64,000 bases of DNA from Bacteroidota bacterium (GTDB lineage Bacteria; Bacteroidota; Bacteroidia; Chitinophagales; BACL12). This document shows, one piece after another, positions 46,090-54,300 of the stretch. The stretch spans positions 62,001 to 126,000 of the forward strand of contig JADKEK010000011.1 in the NCBI GenBank assembly GCA_016718035.1. Reading direction: 5' to 3'. The number at the start of each line of letters is the position of its first letter. The first letter of the stretch is position 1. The notes beneath the pieces are model-generated. The model was not told where the DNA came from. It made no database searches and saw only the letters and a program-made list of their open reading frames with translations. Both the position numbers and the translations under genes were made by a program.

Positions 46090-47067
46090 TTATCTATACA
46101 TTACCTCTTTCACTACCTTAATTACTTTTGCCGGATCAGGTAAATAAGCATTTACCAAGTTACCTGCATAATGCATACTGGTATCTGCTCCGTTAACACG
46201 GCGAACAGGTGCATCTAAATAATCAAATGCATCTTTTTGTAATTGATATCCGATTTCTGAAGCAATACTGCCAAACGGCCAGCTTTCATCAACAACAACA
46301 ATACGATTTGTTTTTTTAACCGACTCTACAATTGTTGCAATATCTAAAGGACGAATAGTGCGCAAATCAATTACTTCTGCACTGATATTTTCTTTTTCTA
46401 ATTCTTCCGCTGCTTTTAATGCAACTTTCATCATTTTGTTGAACGATACAATAGTAACATCACTTCCAACTCGTTTAATATCTGCTTTGCCAATCGGAAT
46501 ATAATATTCTTCCTCTGGAACAAATCCCATATCACTATACATCACTTCACTTTCCATAAAAATAACAGGGTCGTTATCAATAATGGCCGATTTTAACAAT
46601 CCTTTCGCATCGTAAGGGTTAGATGGAGAAATTACCTTCAAACCTGGAACATTCGCATACCAGTTTTCAAACATTTGCGAGTGCTGTGCTCCCAATTGTC
46701 CGGCAGAACCCGAAGGGCCTCTGAAAACAATCGGACAATTGAACTGACCTGCACTCATTGCCAGCGTTTTGGCTGCTGAGTTTACAATCTGGTCGATTGG
46801 TAACAACGCAAAATTGAAGGTCATAAATTCGATAATTGGACGCAAACCATTCATTGCTGCTCCAACGCCAATACCGGCAAAGCCCAACTCAGCGATTGGC
46901 GTGTCAATAACACGTTTTTCGCCAAACTCGTCTAACATGCCCTGACTAACCTTATAGGCGCCGTTGTATTCGGCTACTTCTTCACCCATTAAGAAGATGT
47001 TGCTGTCTTTGCGCATTTCCTCACTCATGGCCTCACGCAAAGCCTCACGGAATCTAATTTCTCGCAT
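46090..47067 (-). CDS. pdhB: Pyruvate dehydrogenase E1 component, beta subunit
   Basis: 325 residues. It is the E1-beta subunit of the thiamine-pyrophosphate-dependent alpha2beta2 pyruvate dehydrogenase (2-oxo acid dehydrogenase family). Diagnostic parts are REALREAMSEEMRKD, FLMGEEVAEYNGAYKVSQGM, VIDTPIAELGFAGIGVGAAM, IEFMTFNF (the Glu that activates TPP lies in this region), SGSAGQLGAQHSQ and the C-terminal VVVDESWPFGSIASEIG. The alpha subunit is not adjacent, so E1-alpha is encoded elsewhere. It has its own promoter box and terminator. Confidence 0.93.
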   Translation of the reverse strand: MREIRFREALREAMSEEMRKDSNIFLMGEEVAEYNGAYKVSQGMLDEFGEKRVIDTPIAELGFAGIGVGAAMNGLRPIIEFMTFNFALLPIDQIVNSAAKTLAMSAGQFNCPIVFRGPSGSAGQLGAQHSQMFENWYANVPGLKVISPSNPYDAKGLLKSAIIDNDPVIFMESEVMYSDMGFVPEEEYYIPIGKADIKRVGSDVTIVSFNKMMKVALKAAEELEKENISAEVIDLRTIRPLDIATIVESVKKTNRIVVVDESWPFGSIASEIGYQLQKDAFDYLDAPVRRVNGADTSMHYAGNLVNAYLPDPAKVIKVVKEVMYR

Positions 47068-47087
47068 TGTATTACCTGAATTTCCCG

Positions 47088-47095
47088 CAAAAATA
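47088..47095 (-). promoter_or_regulatory. -7 promoter box of pdhB
   Basis: TATTTTTG on the minus strand is a perfect TAnnTTTG match, 20 bases before the ATG. No -33 TTTG is obvious. Confidence 0.45.
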
Positions 47096-47273
47096 GGAAA
47101 TGTTCGGCGCTTATTGGCAATTATGTAAGCCCGAATTGGCCTGTAACTGTTTTTGCCTTACAAATGCGTAAACCCTATCGATACTACATTATTGTTTTAA
47201 ACCAATATTTCGCTATGTTGCCCTGCAAATTGCTTTTGTTTTAGATTTACTTCAAATTATTCCAAAAATCCGG

Positions 47274-47300
47274 TGCAACCTTTTCGAGCCTCCTCGTTAT
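47274..47300 (+). promoter_or_regulatory. Candidate ECF-sigma-type promoter upstream of the sigma factor gene
   Basis: TGCAACC (47274-47280) and CGTTAT (47295-47300), with 15 bases between AAC and CGT, resemble the AAC...CGT promoters that ECF sigma factors recognise, often their own. The spacing is one base short of the usual 16-17. No TAnnTTTG box lies close to the gene. Self-regulation is inferred. Confidence 0.4.
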
Positions 47301-47316
47301 TTAGGTATACGCACTT

Positions 47317-47874
47317 ATGGAAATCTCAATAACAAAGTCAAAAATGGGGTCATCAAAAGCAGCAACTTCAGCACATTCTCCGCTAACCCTGGAGGACATG
47401 TATAAGTTGTTTGCAAAAAAGATGATCAACCTGAGTGCCCGGATTGTAAATAATCCTACTACTGCGCAGGATATTGTTCAGGATGCATTTATTTCCGGTC
47501 ATACTCATATTCATCAATTTACCACCGAAACCGATTTTGGTAATTGGTTAAAAAGGGTAGTGGTAAATAAATCCATCGACCAGCTTAGAAAAAAATCTAA
47601 TGCCACATTTGAAATTGATGACGCAACACATTTGGTTGCCGAAACAGATGAAATAAGTGAGGAACCGGAATATGAAATTCCGACCGTTATGCAGTCGATA
47701 GCCGAATTACCCGATGGTTACCGATTGGTTTTTACACTATTTGTATTTGAACAATACAGCCACAACGAAATTGCTGCAGCATTAAATATTTCGGAAGGCA
47801 CTTCAAAATCACAATACAATCGTGCCCGAAAAAAACTCATTCAAATTATTCAATCTAAACAGATTAAATCATGA
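47317..47874 (+). CDS. ECF-type RNA polymerase sigma-70 factor
   Basis: 185 residues. Region 2 is at about 27-95 (MYKLFAKKMINLSARIV, AQDIVQDAFI, NWLKRVVVNKSIDQLRKK) and region 4 at about 125-180 (LPDGYRLVFTLFVFEQYSHNEIAAALNISEGTSKSQYNRARKKL), joined by an acidic linker. Region 3 is absent, as in ECF sigmas. The first ~25 residues are extra and Ser/Ala-rich; an ATG at 47344 could be used. The gene overlaps the next by four bases (ATGA), pointing to a coupled sigma/partner pair. Confidence 0.93.
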   Translation: MEISITKSKMGSSKAATSAHSPLTLEDMYKLFAKKMINLSARIVNNPTTAQDIVQDAFISGHTHIHQFTTETDFGNWLKRVVVNKSIDQLRKKSNATFEIDDATHLVAETDEISEEPEYEIPTVMQSIAELPDGYRLVFTLFVFEQYSHNEIAAALNISEGTSKSQYNRARKKLIQIIQSKQIKS

Positions 47875-49295
47875 GCAAACTAAGTATCGAAGATTTTATC
47901 TTACAAAATAAGGATGCGTTCGATATTATTGAACCTGCTCCAATTGCTGCTACCGCTATACTCAGTAGCACCACTAAAATTGTTTCTTCATCCATTAAAT
48001 CTATTACAATGAAAGTTTTAGCCATAATTTCTATTACTACTGTTACCGTAATCAGTTACTTAACTTTTTCCAATCGCGAAAACAATACTACTACCTCAGC
48101 AAAGGGTGGCGAAAATTCTGTTCAATCATCAACCGTAAATGTAATAGAAGATACACCGGCAACAAATCAATCATCAGCTAATTACCCGGGACATGAAAAT
48201 CCAATTACACATCTTGAAAAACATAGCCCCTTAGCTATTTTAGATGAACAGATTGAAGCTGACCCTGAAATAATTAATGATAACTACACACCACAAAGAT
48301 GGGATAGCATTCAACTGCGTCAGCCCGAAACGTATGCTTGGGTTAGAAAAGGGAAAAGTGTAACCTTAAATATCGATACTGTGTTTACCGGAATTACCCA
48401 CGTAGAAATAAATACCAATTCGTTTAACGTATTTATGAAAGGACAAGCAGGTTCACACAATGTAAATGTAAATGTAGAAGCAGAAAATAAAATTAAAGGT
48501 GTTGTTATTAATGAACCTAAAATTGAAGTTGTTTGCACGCTTGAAGGTTCAGTATTAAAAATTAAAGCCTTATTTGGGGGAACTTCAGGAATCGGAAATT
48601 TTGAAACAGACGGAACACTTACACTCAATGTGCCTGAAAATGCTACCATTAAATTAAATCACGACTATGGCAATTTGGATGTTAGCAATTTAATAACCAA
48701 TATGTTTGATTTGACTGCTACTTCAGGCAATGTTAAAATTACCAATGTAACAGCGCCTATAAATGTCCGTGTTGATTATGGAAATGTGCTATTAGAAAAA
48801 ACCGTTGGTGCATTAAATATGGACATTGGCTCATGTAACGTAACTTGTGGCAACCAAAAAGGTGATGTAAACTTCCAAAGCGAGTATTGTAATTTAAGTC
48901 TGGGTGGTGTTGAGGGCAATATCAAAGGGAAACTCAATTCAGGGAAAATAGACCTCCTGGATGTTACGGGTAATATTAAGTTTGATGCTGATTATTCTAA
49001 TATTAAAATGAATAATGTAAAAGGGGATTTAAATATGGTTACAAATTCCGGAAATATTGTTGGTGAAAGAATTGAATTGATTTCTGCAGCAAATTTAAAT
49101 ACCGAATACGGAAGTGTTGATATCGATTTTATTAATGATATTGATAAAATGAGTTTCGATTTAAAAACATCTTATGGTAACATCCAGTTGCAAGATGGTG
49201 TTAACGCACGCAAAACCCAGGGAGACTTATTAATTGAACGTGGTGGAATTAAAGTTACTTCTACGGCAGATAGCGGGAATATTAAAATAAAATAA
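47871..49295 (+). CDS. Membrane-anchored DUF4097 beta-strand repeat protein, partner of the ECF sigma
   Basis: 474 residues. A ~45-residue cytoplasmic N-terminus (SIEDFILQNKDAFDIIEPAP) is in the position of an anti-sigma domain but has no zinc-binding HxxxCxxC. It is followed by one transmembrane helix (about 46-66, SITMKVLAIISITTVTVISYLTF), a disordered linker, and a C-terminal DUF4097-like beta-solenoid (about 250-470) with repeating units such as TSGNVKITNVTAP, DYGNVLLEK and TSYGNIQL. The start overlaps the sigma gene by four bases. An anti-sigma or envelope-sensing role is inferred from this coupling and topology. Confidence 0.75.
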   Translation: MSKLSIEDFILQNKDAFDIIEPAPIAATAILSSTTKIVSSSIKSITMKVLAIISITTVTVISYLTFSNRENNTTTSAKGGENSVQSSTVNVIEDTPATNQSSANYPGHENPITHLEKHSPLAILDEQIEADPEIINDNYTPQRWDSIQLRQPETYAWVRKGKSVTLNIDTVFTGITHVEINTNSFNVFMKGQAGSHNVNVNVEAENKIKGVVINEPKIEVVCTLEGSVLKIKALFGGTSGIGNFETDGTLTLNVPENATIKLNHDYGNLDVSNLITNMFDLTATSGNVKITNVTAPINVRVDYGNVLLEKTVGALNMDIGSCNVTCGNQKGDVNFQSEYCNLSLGGVEGNIKGKLNSGKIDLLDVTGNIKFDADYSNIKMNNVKGDLNMVTNSGNIVGERIELISAANLNTEYGSVDIDFINDIDKMSFDLKTSYGNIQLQDGVNARKTQGDLLIERGGIKVTSTADSGNIKIK

Positions 49296-49306
49296 AACAG
49301 ACTAAC

Positions 49307-49397
49307 AAACCTGTTATTACAATATCAATTTAAGTCTTAAAAGGTTTTAGACCGGACTTAAACGAGTATTTGTAATAACAGGTTTTATTTTTATTTA
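49307..49397 (+). terminator. Long nested hairpin, terminator or structured RNA
   Basis: A perfect 16-bp stem (49307-49322 with 49370-49385, arms AAACCTGTTATTACAA and its inverse) encloses a second perfect 8-bp stem TTTAAGTC/GACTTAAA (49329-49336 with 49355-49362) and a T-rich tail follows on the plus strand. It ends the sigma/DUF4097 operon and faces the convergent epimerase. It is much larger than the other terminators in the window. Confidence 0.7.
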
Positions 49398-49453
49398 CTT
49401 ATACAAATTTTGAATTGACTTATCGCCTAATCAGAAATGGTGGAATTAAATTC

Positions 49454-50524
49454 CTAATCTTTAAATCTAACGCCTAGACCGCTGTTTCCCGTAATAACCA
49501 TTTCACCATTTATTAACTCGAAACCTCCTGTCACCAATTGCTCTGCAACTTCCAAACTGCCATCCAAATCCAAATACCGGGTGTTTGGGCATGCATAAGC
49601 GATATGTAAAGCAGCGGTGATACTGATTAAACTCTCATCATTACATCCCCAAAATAAATCGATATTTTGTTGAGCGGCTAAGCCGGCAATTTTATGTGCT
49701 GCAAAAATGCCACCTGCTTTCATGAGTTTAATATTAAATACCCCATAGGAGAGCGGTTGTTTTGCCAAAGCTACTGCACTTTCATAATCTGTTAGTGACT
49801 CATCTGCGACCAATTTTTTTCTAACGGATTCGGGTAAATGAAGCAGTGCAGCATTATTATTTGCCGGCAAGGGTTGTTCTATAAGTTCTATCGGTAACTT
49901 TTCAGTGGCACTTAAAAATTGCTCCAGTTGTTGCAAATCATATCCTGAATTTGCATCAACCCGAATTTTCATTCGTTGGCCAAAGCCTTCTGTTAAATAA
50001 TGTAATCTGCTGATATCTTCTTCAACTGAAATGCCCGTTTTTATTTTTAAGATTCTAAATCCTTTGGCATAATATTTTTCAGCATCCTCCAACATGGCTT
50101 TTGTTTCTTTAATGCCAATGGTAATACTTGTTGGTAAAGAAGTTATTTGTTGCCCGAAAATATCTACAACCCTCTTATTGTAAAAATTACAATAAGCATC
50201 TAACAATGCAATGTCAATTGCCGCTATGGTCCCCGGCATATGCGGAAATTGCTGCTGGCATTGTGCAATTATTTGCGGGTAATCGTCAATATTTTTACCA
50301 ACTAATTGCTGAATAAAATCGCTTTGTAAATTTTGTAGCGTTAAAGCAGGTGTTTCACCTATAACTTCAGGAAATGGGTTAGAAGCGCCAAAGCCCTGTA
50401 TCCCATTATCGAGTGTAACAATAAAATAAATTATTTCAGTATCTACTATCGACTGGTAGGCAATTGCATAGGGTTGATCCAATGGAATGCGTTCTAAAAA
50501 TGCGCTTACCGAGTGAATTTTCAT
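49454..50524 (-). CDS. Dipeptide epimerase (L-Ala-D/L-Glu epimerase type; possibly N-acetyl-D-Glu racemase DgcA)
   Basis: 356 residues, enolase superfamily, muconate-lactonizing subgroup. All catalytic residues are seen: KxK with Lys160 and Lys162 in RILKIKTG, metal ligands Asp190 (IRVDANSG), Glu216 (LIEQPLP) and Asp241 (VADESLTD), and the opposite base Lys266 (FNIKLMKAGG). Asp319 and Asp321 in RYLDLDGS match the DxD that binds the dipeptide ammonium in Bacillus subtilis and E. coli L-Ala-D/L-Glu epimerases, which favours dipeptides. The alternative, DgcA, racemises N-acetyl-D-Glu and is paired with DUF1611 proteins, as here. Cytoplasmic. The start overlaps the stop of the DUF1611 gene by four bases. 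Confidence 0.88.
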   Translation of the reverse strand: MKIHSVSAFLERIPLDQPYAIAYQSIVDTEIIYFIVTLDNGIQGFGASNPFPEVIGETPALTLQNLQSDFIQQLVGKNIDDYPQIIAQCQQQFPHMPGTIAAIDIALLDAYCNFYNKRVVDIFGQQITSLPTSITIGIKETKAMLEDAEKYYAKGFRILKIKTGISVEEDISRLHYLTEGFGQRMKIRVDANSGYDLQQLEQFLSATEKLPIELIEQPLPANNNAALLHLPESVRKKLVADESLTDYESAVALAKQPLSYGVFNIKLMKAGGIFAAHKIAGLAAQQNIDLFWGCNDESLISITAALHIAYACPNTRYLDLDGSLEVAEQLVTGGFELINGEMVITGNSGLGVRFKD

Positions 50525-51576
50525 TTGATTGAACCTTGTATAATTGGAATAACTTTTTCTACACCTTGCTGAAGCGGTAATAAAACCGGTATTTTTAAAA
50601 CAGCTGCATAATCTTGTTGAAATGCTAATGCTTCATCTTTAGAACAATCTTCGGTATTTAACGCAAGTGCAATTACTTCTGCACCGTACATTTTAATTAA
50701 GGCGATTTCTGATGGCACATCATGAATAGCACCCCACAAAGGTGTATGCTCATAATGTTTACGTTTTGGGGCATGTACTAAAATTACCTGCTTCGCATTT
50801 CCTGACACTAAAAATTCTGCTCCTGCAGGACCACTTGGGTTGCGCAGTGCAGATTGGCCTTCTATTAAAATTACATCCGCCGATGTCTCATTGTAACAAT
50901 TTACAATTGCGTGTTCCAATTCGCCTGAAATAAAATCGTTTAATGTGGAATCAAAAATAAATCCGTATTTGCCACCTTGCATCCAACCTGTTTGGCCGGT
51001 ATAAATCATTTGTGCATTGATATTGTGTTTTTGACAAGCCTGCAGAATTAAACGGCAAGTTGTCCTTTTACCTAATGCACAATCGGTACCAATTACTGCA
51101 ATAATATTTGCCTTTACCTGGTGTATGCTGCCATTCCAAAAATGTAAATCTTTTTTCGCTTTTGGCTTACGAACATCAATTAAATCTACCTGATGTTCAG
51201 CTGCTAATGAACAGATATGTTTATTGTCAGACAAATATTCATGTAATCCATTTACGATTGACATCTTATGTTTAATACATGTTTCAATAATAGGTAAAAA
51301 TGCTTCAGGTAAAACACCGCCAACAGTCGCAATTCCAATAATGCAAAACTCAATATTGTCAATTGCCTGTATAGCAGTATTCACATCAACATACACAGGA
51401 ATATTTCTAAAAACGCCATCAATTACTTCTCCGGCATCTTTTCCTGCATGTTGAGTATCAATTACTGCAACAATTTCAAACCTTTCTGTACCTCTAATAA
51501 GGCCATGTGCTGTTTTTGCATCTGACTCATGCAAAATGCTTCCTGTTAAAACAATAGCTTTTGGTTTTGTACTCAC
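50521..51576 (-). CDS. DUF1611 protein, DgcN-like (D-glutamate N-acetyltransferase candidate)
   Basis: 351 residues. The N-terminal ~140 residues form a Rossmann-like domain (KAIVLTGSILHESDAKTAHG, EIVAVIDTQHAGKDAGEV), and the C-terminal part has a P-loop-type segment NIIAVIGTDCALGKRT (about 158-172), IYTGQTGWMQGG and LIEGQSALRNPSG, which I associate with DUF1611. DgcN of this family is reported to acetylate D-glutamate, the product then being racemised by DgcA. The direct overlap with the epimerase supports a two-step conversion of D-Glu. Activity is inferred. It begins 10 bases after the fused hydrolase gene. Confidence 0.8.
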   Translation of the reverse strand: MSTKPKAIVLTGSILHESDAKTAHGLIRGTERFEIVAVIDTQHAGKDAGEVIDGVFRNIPVYVDVNTAIQAIDNIEFCIIGIATVGGVLPEAFLPIIETCIKHKMSIVNGLHEYLSDNKHICSLAAEHQVDLIDVRKPKAKKDLHFWNGSIHQVKANIIAVIGTDCALGKRTTCRLILQACQKHNINAQMIYTGQTGWMQGGKYGFIFDSTLNDFISGELEHAIVNCYNETSADVILIEGQSALRNPSGPAGAEFLVSGNAKQVILVHAPKRKHYEHTPLWGAIHDVPSEIALIKMYGAEVIALALNTEDCSKDEALAFQQDYAAVLKIPVLLPLQQGVEKVIPIIQGSIK

Positions 51577-51586
51577 GAATACTATT

Positions 51587-54100
51587 TTATTTGCTCAAAA
51601 ATACGCCCGGAAAACGATTGGTTGCTGATTTATCCTGATAAACTATTTCACCATTTACCCACACCATTAAAATACCATCTGACAAGGCTTTTGAATTTTC
51701 AATGTCTGCATTGTCTTTTACTAATTCCGGGTCTAATAAAACTAAATCGGCAAAATAACCGGGAGCTATAATTCCTCTTTCTTTTATGCCAACATGTGCT
51801 GCTCCCAAAGCTGTCATTTTATTTATAGCTGTTGGCAATCCCATAATTTGTTGTTCTCTGATATAATGTCCTAGCACTCTTGTAAATGCACCATATCCTC
51901 TTGGATGTCCACCATTCGCCCCATCTGAACAAACATTGGTATGCGTCCAGGTTAAAAATGGAATAATATCCTCATCGCTCATACTTTTGCCCATAATAGC
52001 TTCAATATAATCATCCTCCGGATGTAACTTGCCATAAGCTTCTGCTGCTGCAATTAAATATAATAAGGTAGCTTCATTACTTTCATTGCGCATAGCTGCA
52101 ATTTCACTAATGGATTTACCCGCATATTCTGGATTAGGTTTATAACGAACCATAATAGAACCACTTGGGTCGAATAAATGTGTAGTTGCATAACGTGCAC
52201 CTTCCATACTGGTAAAATCTTTGTTAGGAAATAATACACGAATTGTAGCATTCCAATAAGTATATGGATAACAATCTGCGGTAATATCAACCCCGGCTTC
52301 ACGTGCCGTTTCAAGTTTAGCAATAATTTGAGTGGCAGTACCCCAATCGTCTTTTAATGCAATTTTTATATGGGATATTTGAACAGGAATTTTTGCTTCG
52401 TAACCAATTGTAATTATTTCATCAATCGCGTCATTTAATTTAATATCCTCACTGCGCAAATGACTGATGTATTTTCCTCCACCTGCTGCTGTTGTTTTAG
52501 CTAATTGAATAATCTCATCCATGGTAGAATAAAATCCGCCTTCATATTCTAAACCGGTAGAAAGTCCTAATGAACCTCCCGCCAATTCTGCTTCCAATAA
52601 CACATTCATTTGGTCAATTTCTTCTTGTGTTGCAGGGCGATAAACTTCATCTTTCCCCATAACCATTGCACGAATTGTTGCATGCCCGGTATAGCTGGCA
52701 ATATTTACTGATTTCGGAATAGTTGTACACCATTTTTTTAAACTGTCAATAGGGTCACTTTCTCCATCCTGACCAATAACAATTGTCGTAATTCCCTGAC
52801 TAATTGCAGCAAGTGCATTTGGTGTATTATTTAATTCGCGGTCCACGTGACTATGTGTATCAATAAATCCCGGTGCTAATACTTTGCCATTACCATTTAT
52901 TACTTGCTCATTTTTAAATGGTGTCAATTTACCGATATCTAAAATTCTATCGCCTTCAATGCGCACTGAAGTATTACGTTGAGGCGTTCCGGTGCCATCT
53001 ATAAGAGCAACATTTTCAATAAGTGTGGTGCCCGGTATTTCAAATGGTTTATTCAAAAATAATGATTGACCTAATGGTATGCCCATGTAGCTACTTCCAC
53101 TTGTTAAAACAATTAATGTGCGATTTTTAACTACATCGCGACAAATTAAATTTAAAAATCCTGCCCAACCACCGGTATGCATAAAAATGCTATCTTGTTT
53201 AGCAATAAACCATCCAAACCCATACGGATAGGTGCTGCCATCGCTTAATGGGGCAGGTTGCAAAGCCTTTGTAAATGTGGTTTGTTTAACAATTTTATTC
53301 GTGTATAATAATTGCTCCCACTTAAATAAATCTTCTACAGAAGAATACATATTTCCATCTCCATAAACGCCATCAACATGCCACAAATCGTTTAGACTTG
53401 TTTTACCATTAACTGTTTGGAAACCATAAACATGATTTTCTGGTATGGTCGGCATAAAAATATGATACAAATACGTGTCAGATAATTTTGCAGGTTTTAT
53501 TATTTTTTCTTCCATGAATTTATTTAGCGGTTGTCCACTAATTTTTTCAATAATCATGGCAATTAATACATAATTAGTATTGCTGTAATTCCAACTACTT
53601 CCTGTAGCAAATTCCAACTCAGGTTGATATTTTATATAAAGGTCGAGTACACCCTGATTGGTTAATGAATCAATAGGCGTGCGATTTTGAGTATATAAAT
53701 CAAAATAATCCGGAATTCCACTGGTATGTTGTAATAAATGTTGAATGGTGATACCCTCGTATGGGAAAGTGGGTAAGTATTTTTTTACATTATCGTCAAA
53801 TTGAATTTTACCTTCATCAAAAAGTATCATGATGCCGGCTGCCATAAATTGTTTGCTTACTGATGCCAAATTAAATGCGGACGATGTAGTTAATGGTTCA
53901 CCTGTTCGTGCGTCAGATACTCCAAAAGCTTTTTTATAAACTACCTTACCATTTTCGGCATACAGAACAGTACCATTAAACCTGCCGGTTGCCGCCAATA
54001 TGCTATACTTGGAATCTATTTCATCAACAATTGCAGATGGTTGAGCATAACTACATACTGCACTTAAAATAATAATAAGGAAAGTGGTAAAGAATCTCAT
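51587..54100 (-). CDS. Exported fusion: serine beta-lactamase-like hydrolase plus N-acyl-D-amino-acid deacylase
   Basis: 837 residues. A signal peptide (MRFFTTFLIIILSAVCSYAQ) is followed by a class C/S12 serine hydrolase domain (about 25-350) with Ser80-x-x-Lys83 (ASVSKQF), Tyr172-Ser-Asn174 and His308-Thr-Gly-Gly (MHTGGWAG). The C-terminal domain (about 362-835) is a metal-dependent amidohydrolase of the D-aminoacylase type, with a small beta-sandwich (NVALIDGTGTPQRN), His416-x-His418 in PGFIDTHSHVD, His in ISHLRSED and VQISHIKI, and a late Asp in VCSDGANGGHPRG. Both active sites look intact. The first domain could hydrolyse peptides containing D-residues or esters; the second releases D-amino acids from N-acyl forms. 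Because it is exported, its substrates are periplasmic or external. It heads a three-gene operon. Confidence 0.88.
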   Translation of the reverse strand: MRFFTTFLIIILSAVCSYAQPSAIVDEIDSKYSILAATGRFNGTVLYAENGKVVYKKAFGVSDARTGEPLTTSSAFNLASVSKQFMAAGIMILFDEGKIQFDDNVKKYLPTFPYEGITIQHLLQHTSGIPDYFDLYTQNRTPIDSLTNQGVLDLYIKYQPELEFATGSSWNYSNTNYVLIAMIIEKISGQPLNKFMEEKIIKPAKLSDTYLYHIFMPTIPENHVYGFQTVNGKTSLNDLWHVDGVYGDGNMYSSVEDLFKWEQLLYTNKIVKQTTFTKALQPAPLSDGSTYPYGFGWFIAKQDSIFMHTGGWAGFLNLICRDVVKNRTLIVLTSGSSYMGIPLGQSLFLNKPFEIPGTTLIENVALIDGTGTPQRNTSVRIEGDRILDIGKLTPFKNEQVINGNGKVLAPGFIDTHSHVDRELNNTPNALAAISQGITTIVIGQDGESDPIDSLKKWCTTIPKSVNIASYTGHATIRAMVMGKDEVYRPATQEEIDQMNVLLEAELAGGSLGLSTGLEYEGGFYSTMDEIIQLAKTTAAGGGKYISHLRSEDIKLNDAIDEIITIGYEAKIPVQISHIKIALKDDWGTATQIIAKLETAREAGVDITADCYPYTYWNATIRVLFPNKDFTSMEGARYATTHLFDPSGSIMVRYKPNPEYAGKSISEIAAMRNESNEATLLYLIAAAEAYGKLHPEDDYIEAIMGKSMSDEDIIPFLTWTHTNVCSDGANGGHPRGYGAFTRVLGHYIREQQIMGLPTAINKMTALGAAHVGIKERGIIAPGYFADLVLLDPELVKDNADIENSKALSDGILMVWVNGEIVYQDKSATNRFPGVFLSK

Positions 54101-54116
54101 TTGTTTGGAATATGCT

Positions 54117-54160
54117 CAAAATTAAGTGTTTTCTCTATGTGTTAAGGTTTACCGCTTAAC
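54117..54160 (-). promoter_or_regulatory. Promoter region of the D-amino-acid operon with overlapping dyad
   Basis: TAATTTTG (54117-54124) on the minus strand is a perfect -7 box 17 bases before the ATG. The inverted repeat GTTAAG/CTTAAC (54141-54146 and 54155-54160) covers the place where a -33 element would be. A repressor or activator site is possible. Confidence 0.45.
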
Positions 54161-54300
54161 AATTCTTATCGCTGAAATCCTGATTCCAAAGCCTTTATGT
54201 GCTAAAACAGTTAAAAATCCGGTTAAAAATCGTTAAATGACTTTAAAATGAACAGTATACCAAGGCCACCTTTTTATCTTGCATGCTTAACACTTTGAAA

